Assembly: GCA_025922995.1 (NCBI GenBank)
Contig: JAICGT010000105.1
Location: forward strand, 1 to 5,253
Length of the DNA: 5,253 nt
Direction of reading: 5' to 3'
Source of the DNA: Fimbriimonadales bacterium
Lineage (GTDB): Bacteria > Armatimonadota > Fimbriimonadia > Fimbriimonadales > ATM1
Below are positions 1 through 3,748 of this stretch, piece after piece (positions within the stretch are counted from its first letter, which is position 1; each line of letters starts with the position of its first letter). The translations under genes and the position numbers were made by a program. The notes under the pieces are model-generated. The model ran no database searches. It saw only the letters and a program-made list of their open reading frames with translations, and was not told where the DNA came from.

Positions 1-521
1 ATCGCCTCCGCCTTAGCCTTCGCCTCGCGAGACGCAGCCTGCAAAGCTTCGAGCCGCGCCTTCGTGTCGTCCACGAGGCTGAAAGACACGCCCTGCATGT
101 TGTTCACGCCCGCATCCACACCAGCGTCCACAACGGGACCGATCTTCGTAAAGTCTGTCAGGCGCACGGTCACGACGTTCTCCGCCTCGTAGCCGGCGAT
201 CTCCGGCCGCTGCCCGGGCCTAGGGTTGTCGTAATATGCGTTCAAGGTCAGCCGCGAGGTCTGAATGTCCTTGCGGTCGATGCGCAAAGCGTCAAGGGCC
301 GAATAGAACTTGGCGATCGCCGCATTCGTTTGCGCCTGAGCTTCTCTGGCAGTTGCGGCCCTGCTCGAAACACCCAAACGAACGTACGCCACATCCGGGT
401 CTGCCCGAACCGTGCCGTTGCCTGAAACGACTATAGAACGCGGCTCGGGCTTGTCGCCTTGCGCCTCAGCCACAGCGACCGCGCCGAGGGCCAAACCCAC
501 CGCAATAAGAGTATTCATCAT
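1..521 (-). CDS. SIMPL (DUF541) domain protein, exported, C-terminus cut by window edge
   Basis: The frame is open from about 530 to the left edge, giving 173 residues from an ATG at 521. Residues 1-21 form a signal peptide (MMNTLIAVGLALGAVAVAEA, then Q). The SIMPL/DUF541 pattern follows: 'VVSGNGTVRADPDVAYV' at 31-47, 'DRKDIQTSRLTLNAYY' at 82-97, 'YEAENVVTVRL' at 111-121, 'GVNNMQGVSF' at 138-147, and the Ala/Lys-rich helix 'AASREAKAKAEA' at the edge. Full-length relatives have roughly 230-250 residues, so about a quarter is missing. SIMPL proteins (YggE, BP26) are periplasmic or exported; BP26 forms ring oligomers and YggE has been linked to oxidative stress, but no enzymatic activity is established. 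ATGs lie at 530, 521 and 518. The Shine-Dalgarno AAGGG (533-537) is 2 nt from the first and 11 nt from the second, so 521 is preferred. It lies 41 nt downstream of the prepilin-like gene and is probably in its operon. Family assignment is firm; the role here is unknown. Confidence 0.88.
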   Translation of the reverse strand, partial: MMNTLIAVGLALGAVAVAEAQGDKPEPRSIVVSGNGTVRADPDVAYVRLGVSSRAATAREAQAQTNAAIAKFYSALDALRIDRKDIQTSRLTLNAYYDNPRPGQRPEIAGYEAENVVTVRLTDFTKIGPVVDAGVDAGVNNMQGVSFSLVDDTKARLEALQAASREAKAKAEA

Positions 522-530
522 GGAAGTCAT

Positions 531-561
531 TACCCTTCAAGACGAATTCTCGACGAGGGTA
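531..561 (-). promoter_or_regulatory. Small hairpin overlapping the SIMPL gene Shine-Dalgarno
   Basis: Between the TAA of the prepilin-like gene (563-565) and the SIMPL start, TACCCT (minus strand, 561-556) can pair with AGGGTA (536-531) over a 19-nt loop. The 3' arm holds the only Shine-Dalgarno-like AAGGG before the SIMPL gene. The 5' arm begins 1 nt after the upstream stop codon, so a terminating ribosome would cover it. That geometry would allow translational coupling. With six base pairs and a long loop the structure is weak, so this is tentative. Confidence 0.25.
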
Positions 562-562
562 G

Positions 563-1372
563 TTACATGTATCCCGGATAAATGCTCTTCTGACACGAGA
601 ACATGTAGCGCCGCAAGCCTCCGTACGCTTGCCGCTTCGCATGCCCGTCCACCCAGATCGTCACCGCTGCCTTCCTGTGCAGGAAGTGAAAGTGATTGAT
701 CAGGTTCGGGTCGTTCGGCGGATGGTCGTACCAGTTCGGCGACTGGAGGAAGTTGCAAACGTTCGTCCGAGCGTAGTGCTCCCACCCCAGCAGCGTCCGC
801 GCAGGGTCCTCGATCTGTGAACTCATCGCGCCGATGCAGTCGAACGCGCCGTCCGGCCCGATCTTCACTTTCATGGCCATCGGTCCCCACTCATTGTAGC
901 GAGCGCCGGGGTTCACCGAGTAGTAGTTCGACCCGTAGAACTCGTTGAACCAACTCGTTGCGTACGCCATCTGCCAGCCGGGAGGCATCAACGGGCACCG
1001 CTTGATATCCTCGTCCTTGATGTAACCATCGATCGCGCCTGGACGCGGTGGATTGCGCGCCGGCTCGTGGACGTGCCCCCAGAAGCCGCCATCCAGACCA
1101 AAGTTACGATTGTCGTAGCCGAGCCACATCCTCTGATTTGCCCAGCCGGCTTGAGGCTGATAGCTGGCTGCGCCAGGCCATCGGTCGTCATTGTCGCCCA
1201 AGTACATCAATGCTGCTTTGCCGATTTGTTGAAAGTGCTGAATGCATACGACCGTCTTCGCCGAGACTTTAGCCTGAGCGAATACGGGCATGAGAATCGC
1301 CGCCAGAACCGCGATGATCGCGATCACCACAAGCAGCTCGATTAGCGTGAAACCTTTCCTGATTGCCTGCAT
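563..1372 (-). CDS. Prepilin-type cleavage/methylation protein with C-terminal H-X9-DG motif
   Basis: This 269-residue protein begins with a type IV prepilin/type II pseudopilin signal: MQAIRKG, then FTLIELLVVIAIIAVLAAI. Cleavage is expected after Gly7, leaving Phe8 as the methylated N-terminus and Glu12 as the conserved Glu+5. The helix runs to about 28, followed by 'MPVFAQAK' and 'CIQHFQQIGKAALMYLGDNDD' in two parts (43-55 and 56-63), the usual transition to the globular part in this family. Near the C-terminus His232 is followed by nine residues and Asp242-Gly243, the H-X9-DG motif of prepilin-type processing-associated proteins (Planctomycetota DUF1559 and Armatimonadota relatives, often in many copies per genome). 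It is presumably inserted in the inner membrane, processed by a prepilin peptidase and exposed on the surface or secreted; the substrate or assembly is unknown. Cys43, 126, 179, 206 and 260 could allow disulphides. A strong Shine-Dalgarno (GAGAGGAGA) precedes the ATG, unlike most genes here. The next gene, 41 nt downstream, is SIMPL. Confidence 0.93.
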   Translation of the reverse strand: MQAIRKGFTLIELLVVIAIIAVLAAILMPVFAQAKVSAKTVVCIQHFQQIGKAALMYLGDNDDRWPGAASYQPQAGWANQRMWLGYDNRNFGLDGGFWGHVHEPARNPPRPGAIDGYIKDEDIKRCPLMPPGWQMAYATSWFNEFYGSNYYSVNPGARYNEWGPMAMKVKIGPDGAFDCIGAMSSQIEDPARTLLGWEHYARTNVCNFLQSPNWYDHPPNDPNLINHFHFLHRKAAVTIWVDGHAKRQAYGGLRRYMFSCQKSIYPGYM

Positions 1373-1393
1373 GATTTTCTCCTCTCTTGAGGA

Positions 1394-1418
1394 CTATACG
1401 GCCTACGAGGCCGTATAG
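1394..1418 (-). promoter_or_regulatory. Perfect 11-bp inverted repeat upstream of the prepilin-like gene
   Basis: CTATACGGCCT (1394-1404) and AGGCCGTATAG (1408-1418) are exact reverse complements separated by ACG. The repeat lies 48 nt past the BON gene stop and 21 nt before the prepilin ATG. No T-run follows it on either strand, so it is not a classical intrinsic terminator. On the minus strand its last bases form TATAGT (1398-1393), a near-consensus -10 hexamer that would start transcription about 14 nt before the ATG; no matching -35 is visible. It could be a U-less terminator of the BON gene, a 5'-UTR hairpin or a dyad operator. The symmetry is certain; the role is not. Confidence 0.5.
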
Positions 1419-1450
1419 CCCTACAATTCCTTTCGCCGCCGACGAAAAGG

Positions 1451-1463
1451 TTCCTGCAAGGAA
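1451..1463 (-). repeat. Minor stem-loop after the BON gene stop
   Basis: TTCCT-GCA-AGGAA is a perfect 5-bp inverted repeat starting 3 nt after the BON-gene TAG on the minus strand. A second imperfect stem follows at 1429-1450 (CCTTTCG against CGAAAAGG, one bulged A). Both are short and neither has a U-tract. They may help end or protect the BON transcript together with the stronger hairpin at 1394-1418. Confidence 0.25.
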
Positions 1464-1466
1464 ATC

Positions 1467-1856
1467 CTAATCTTCGACAACCTTAAGTTCATTGACGATT
1501 TCGACGTCCGAGGGAGCGCTGGATTTCTCGAGCCACCCCGCGGCGATCTCCTCGGCGCGAGCGGTCATCGCCGGCGATGCGACATGGCCTGTCAGGTAGA
1601 CCTTGCGGTCTTTCGACGAGACGTCGATCTCGTTCTTCGGGTCGTTCAGGTCGGGATCGGCGATGATGGCCGCCTTGATCGCTGGAGTCACGGTGGCCGA
1701 CATCGTCGCGTCCGTAGCGAAGTCGGCAGTCGCTTCGGCAGCCTCGCCCACGGCCTCCCCGATCTTATCGCCGACGGCGGTCGACTCTTCCTTCGTCTCA
1801 GTGCACCCCGCCAGGCAGAGCATCAGCGCACAAGTTGCGAGAATGATAGTCTTCAT
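1467..1856 (-). CDS. Small lipoprotein with a single BON domain
   Basis: The protein has 129 residues from the ATG at 1856, or 131 from the in-frame ATG at 1862. It opens with a lipoprotein signal peptide, MKTIILATCALMLCLAG-C, with lipobox LAGC and lipidated Cys18. A short linker 'TETKEES' leads into a likely amphipathic helix at about 26-53, rich in Ala, Glu and Asp. Residues 55-127 match a BON domain: a first helix 'TPAIKAAIIADPDL', then 'NEIDVSSKDRKVYLTGHVAS' with the invariant Gly of 'LTG', a second helix 'ARAEEIAAGWLE', and a final strand 'DVEIVNELKVV'. BON domains occur in OsmY and in secretins and usually bind envelope lipid or protein; no enzymatic role is known. One domain tethered by lipid suggests an envelope-stress or scaffold protein in the periplasm. 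The 1856 start is preferred because it gives the compact signal peptide and fits the promoter at 1866-1895. It is divergent from the plus-strand lipoprotein. Confidence 0.9.
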   Translation of the reverse strand: MKTIILATCALMLCLAGCTETKEESTAVGDKIGEAVGEAAEATADFATDATMSATVTPAIKAAIIADPDLNDPKNEIDVSSKDRKVYLTGHVASPAMTARAEEIAAGWLEKSSAPSDVEIVNELKVVED

Positions 1857-1865
1857 GATCATCCC

Positions 1866-1895
1866 ATTCTACGTAACTCCGCCAGGCGATGGCAA
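1866..1895 (-). promoter_or_regulatory. Candidate sigma70-type promoter of the BON lipoprotein gene
   Basis: On the minus strand TTGCCA (1895-1890; 5 of 6 to TTGACA) is separated by 18 nt from TAGAAT (1871-1866; 5 of 6 to TATAAT). Transcription would begin near 1860-1858, at or just before the ATG at 1856 and inside the alternative ATG at 1862. The mRNA would then be leaderless or nearly so. No Shine-Dalgarno is well placed: GGAG at 1880-1877 lies 14 nt before the 1862 ATG. This is by-eye consensus matching. Confidence 0.45.
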
Positions 1896-1923
1896 AGTTA
1901 GGCAATGCGTGCCGATAATCGTC

Positions 1924-1929
1924 TACGAT
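1924..1929 (+). promoter_or_regulatory. Candidate extended-spacing -10 element (TANNNT) of the plus-strand lipoprotein gene
   Basis: TACGAT ends 8 nt before the ATG at 1938, and no Shine-Dalgarno lies between. That is the spacing of TANNNT -10 elements in leaderless bacterial genes. Only a poor -35 (TAGGCA at 1899-1904, 19-nt spacer) is present. GATAAT at 1914-1919 is a closer -10 match and would give a short leader instead. Confidence 0.28.
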
Positions 1930-1937
1930 TGTCGGTA

Positions 1938-2624
1938 ATGCTTCGATACGCCGCCTGCTTCGTCTCGTTGCTTCTTGTTTCCGGGTGCGCGCGCTTCCCC
2001 AGCGGCGGCACCGGCACGTTTACTAAGCGTATCAAGTTCGTCATTAGACTCGCTGCCCCCGTAGACCCGGACTACATCTACGTCTTCGCCCTTCGAGACG
2101 CAAACGACCCCACCGGAACGGCGGGACCACAGCCCGTCATCGCCCCTCCCTGGGGCAACGGCTTCGTCGCCGGCTCGGCGACACACTTTGTTCGATACGA
2201 CGGCTTTCTCCCGAATGGAGGCTACGGTGTATTCAAGTTCGTCGACGCAACCCTGCTCAACTACTTCCAGACAGGGATTCCGGTCAGTTTCGTCACGCCC
2301 GGGCCGAACGACTTCCGGCTAGAATTCGAAGTCGACGCCACCCAACTCAGGCCCGACCCCGCCCAAGCGCTGAAGCTCAACTACCTGCAGGTCAACCTCT
2401 TGACGATGGACATAGCGCCAACCGACCCGAATTACCCTGGCCCGAAGTTCTGGGACGCCCTCGGAGACAGCAGGCTGCCCGGCTCGATCAACGACTTCAT
2501 CACCATCGACCTGACAACCTCCCGAATCTATCGAAACTCCGAATTGCAGATCGAGCCCGAAGGCGACGTCAGCGATCCCGCCCTCGACATCGTCGACTGG
2601 ACGATCGAAATCCGAACCCAGTAA
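1938..2624 (+). CDS. Conserved-type lipoprotein of unknown function
   Basis: The protein has 228 residues from the ATG at 1938. A lipoprotein signal, MLRYAACFVSLLLVSG-C, has lipobox LVSGC and lipidated Cys17. An in-frame ATG at 1905 would add 11 residues, including three arginines, ahead of an already complete signal peptide, so 1938 is preferred. The mature part begins 'ARFPSGGTGTFTKRIKFVIR' and looks beta-rich: strands near 'RIKFVIRLAAPVDPDYIYVFAL', split by Pro-Asp turns, then 'ATHFVRYDGF', 'GGYGVFKFVD', 'NDFRLEFEVDATQL', 'LNYLQVNLLTMD', 'INDFITIDLTTSRIYR' and C-terminal 'DIVDWTIEIRTQ'. No catalytic motif or metal-site cluster stands out. I recall similar unassigned lipoproteins from Fimbriimonadia but cannot assign a domain. 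It is divergent from the BON lipoprotein, 81 nt away, and convergent with the NurA-like gene. A membrane-anchored immunoglobulin- or transthyretin-like fold is a guess from strand pattern only. Confidence 0.82.
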   Translation: MLRYAACFVSLLLVSGCARFPSGGTGTFTKRIKFVIRLAAPVDPDYIYVFALRDANDPTGTAGPQPVIAPPWGNGFVAGSATHFVRYDGFLPNGGYGVFKFVDATLLNYFQTGIPVSFVTPGPNDFRLEFEVDATQLRPDPAQALKLNYLQVNLLTMDIAPTDPNYPGPKFWDALGDSRLPGSINDFITIDLTTSRIYRNSELQIEPEGDVSDPALDIVDWTIEIRTQ

Positions 2625-2631
2625 TCCTTTG

Positions 2632-2658
2632 GAGTGCGCGAACCATGTTCGCGCACTC
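2632..2658. terminator. Bidirectional hairpin between convergent genes
   Basis: GAGTGCGCGAAC (2632-2643) and GTTCGCGCACTC (2647-2658) are exact reverse complements around a 3-nt loop (CAT), giving a 12-bp GC-rich stem. It lies 7 nt past the TAA of the plus-strand lipoprotein gene and 29 nt past the TGA of the NurA-like gene, the usual place for a shared terminator. No U-tract follows on the plus strand (GAAAATCG) or the minus strand (CAAAGGAT), so it may act as a processing or stability element, or as a terminator that does not need a U-tail. Confidence 0.6.
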
Positions 2659-2687
2659 GAAAATCGACAACCTGGCGCCCGAATTTC

Positions 2688-3680
2688 TCAAGCGCCGATC
2701 AGCGCTTGTATAGAAGCCCGCGACGGGTGCCGCGACTTCAGCAGCATCTCGACCGCCCTGATGGGATAAAGCAATCGATCGAACCTAAAGTCCGGCAACG
2801 ACACAGGAGCCCGCTCCGCAAGAATCCAGCTGCTGATCGCGTCTGCAGCAGCGACGGAATTGTCGGCAGGCGGAAGTTCGACACGTACCAATCCGAAAGC
2901 CGGCTGACGATGAGCGTCCGATCTGAGCCGCAAATACCAGCTATGCGTAGGAGCGTCCTGCCTCCGTCTCGTCTGGGCCACGAAAACGCTGCTGCGCTCG
3001 CCTTCTTTCAACCCTAGGATGGCGGCGGCGGTTTTCTTCGTAAAATACTGCTTGCGGTGTGACTTTACAAGGCCCACCAGGGTGCCCGCCTCCCGTTCGG
3101 GCGCGTTGGCGAACAACTGCCCGATGCTGCCGTCCACGAGCAGCCTTCCGTCGGCGCCGGAACGTAGCCAATCCAAGCACGTCTCATGCTCGATGCGGCT
3201 ACGTTCCACGCTGATCGCGTCCGCGACCTTCTGCACCATGCTCGCCATTCCGTCCGTGTCGTCGACCTCGACGGCGTGAACATCCAACTCGCCTCGAAAT
3301 GCATCCTGAAGCGCCGCAGCCGCCGCGCCCCACGGCGCAAAGATGCCTTGTGAAGCAGCCTCGACGACAACGTCCATGATCTCGCGGTTCCGCCTTTCCG
3401 CAACCGCGGCATTGAGAAATGCATACCTCCCGGGAAGGCTCCCTTCGTAGAAGGCGCTTCGAGAAAACTGTGCCCCGTCGGCAAAGTGTGTAAATCCGCT
3501 GAAGTCTCCAACCGGAACTATGTGTGGCTCCAGGGTCAATCCCTCGACGACGGGCGCGTCCTCGGCAGGTTCTGGCGACTCGGCAAACGCGATCCCGAAA
3601 TCGCCCTCCGGCTCGTCTGCGGTAACGACAACCCCATCGACGCCCCGCAACGCTTCCGCGATCGATTTACTCCACTCCAC
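2688..3680 (-). CDS. NurA-like nuclease domain protein (tentative), no HerA partner in view
   Basis: This 330-residue cytosolic protein has no signal peptide or membrane segment. Its motif order resembles the NurA nuclease family (RNase H-like fold, Mn-dependent 5'-3' exonuclease that works with the HerA ATPase in DNA end resection). An N-terminal acidic motif 'THFADGAQFS' has Asp68-Gly69. 'GRLLVDGSIGQLF' (178-190) carries the core Asp183-Gly184-Ser185. 'LVGLVKSHRKQYF' (201-213) supplies the family's conserved K206 strand. 'SWYLRLRSD' (247-255) and 'FGLVRVELPP' (262-271) look like paired core strands. The C-terminal 'RLLYPIRAVEMLLKSRH' (302-318) matches the Tyr-Pro...His helix of NurA. The start is GTG, immediately preceded by an in-frame TGA, so no earlier start is possible. 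No Shine-Dalgarno is seen; TACACT lies 7 nt upstream. It sits alone between a convergent lipoprotein gene and the terminator of the propeller gene. Motifs were recognised by eye; if wrong, it is a conserved hypothetical protein. Confidence 0.62.
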   Translation of the reverse strand: MEWSKSIAEALRGVDGVVVTADEPEGDFGIAFAESPEPAEDAPVVEGLTLEPHIVPVGDFSGFTHFADGAQFSRSAFYEGSLPGRYAFLNAAVAERRNREIMDVVVEAASQGIFAPWGAAAAALQDAFRGELDVHAVEVDDTDGMASMVQKVADAISVERSRIEHETCLDWLRSGADGRLLVDGSIGQLFANAPEREAGTLVGLVKSHRKQYFTKKTAAAILGLKEGERSSVFVAQTRRRQDAPTHSWYLRLRSDAHRQPAFGLVRVELPPADNSVAAADAISSWILAERAPVSLPDFRFDRLLYPIRAVEMLLKSRHPSRASIQALIGA

Positions 3681-3687
3681 TCAGGCA

Positions 3688-3693
3688 AGTGTA
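3688..3693 (-). promoter_or_regulatory. Candidate -10 element (TANNNT) of the NurA-like gene
   Basis: On the minus strand TACACT ends 7 nt before the GTG start, in the 68-nt gap after the propeller gene. No Shine-Dalgarno lies between and no -35 was found at 16-18 nt spacing. The spacing would give a leaderless mRNA. A terminator-like hairpin just upstream suggests the gene has its own promoter rather than read-through. The motif is weak by itself. Confidence 0.25.
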
Positions 3694-3701
3694 ACGCAAA
3701 C

Positions 3702-3734
3702 TGCGGCCCCGACAGCGCTTGTGTCAGGGCCGCA
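3702..3734 (-). terminator. Intrinsic-type terminator of the propeller gene
   Basis: On the minus strand TGCGGCCCTGACA (3734-3722) pairs with TGTCGGGGCCGCA (3714-3702) over a 7-nt loop, giving 13 pairs with a single T-G wobble. It starts 14 nt after the propeller gene's TAG. The following bases, GTTTGCGTT, are only mildly T-rich, so it is a strong stem with a poor U-tract. It lies 21 nt before the NurA-like start and so overlaps where that gene's promoter should be. Confidence 0.7.
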
Positions 3735-3748
3735 ACGACAGGTCCGTT

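Noticed and set aside
236..699. Plus-strand frames at 236-436 and 412-699
   Set aside because: They are antisense to the SIMPL and prepilin-like genes and rich in Arg, Pro and Ser, as expected of GC-rich shadow frames.
537..890. 117-codon minus-strand frame overlapping the prepilin-like gene, and other frames at 988-1191, 1048-1345, 1584-1938, 1923-2186, 2634-3279, 3065-3511 and 3486-3967
   Set aside because: Each lies over a gene with recognisable family motifs in another frame, has biased low-complexity composition, and has no signal, domain or convincing ribosome site.
1905..1937. Upstream ATG at 1905 as the start of the plus-strand lipoprotein
   Set aside because: It adds MRADNRLRLSV ahead of an already complete lipoprotein signal peptide and has no well-spaced Shine-Dalgarno. 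It cannot be excluded.
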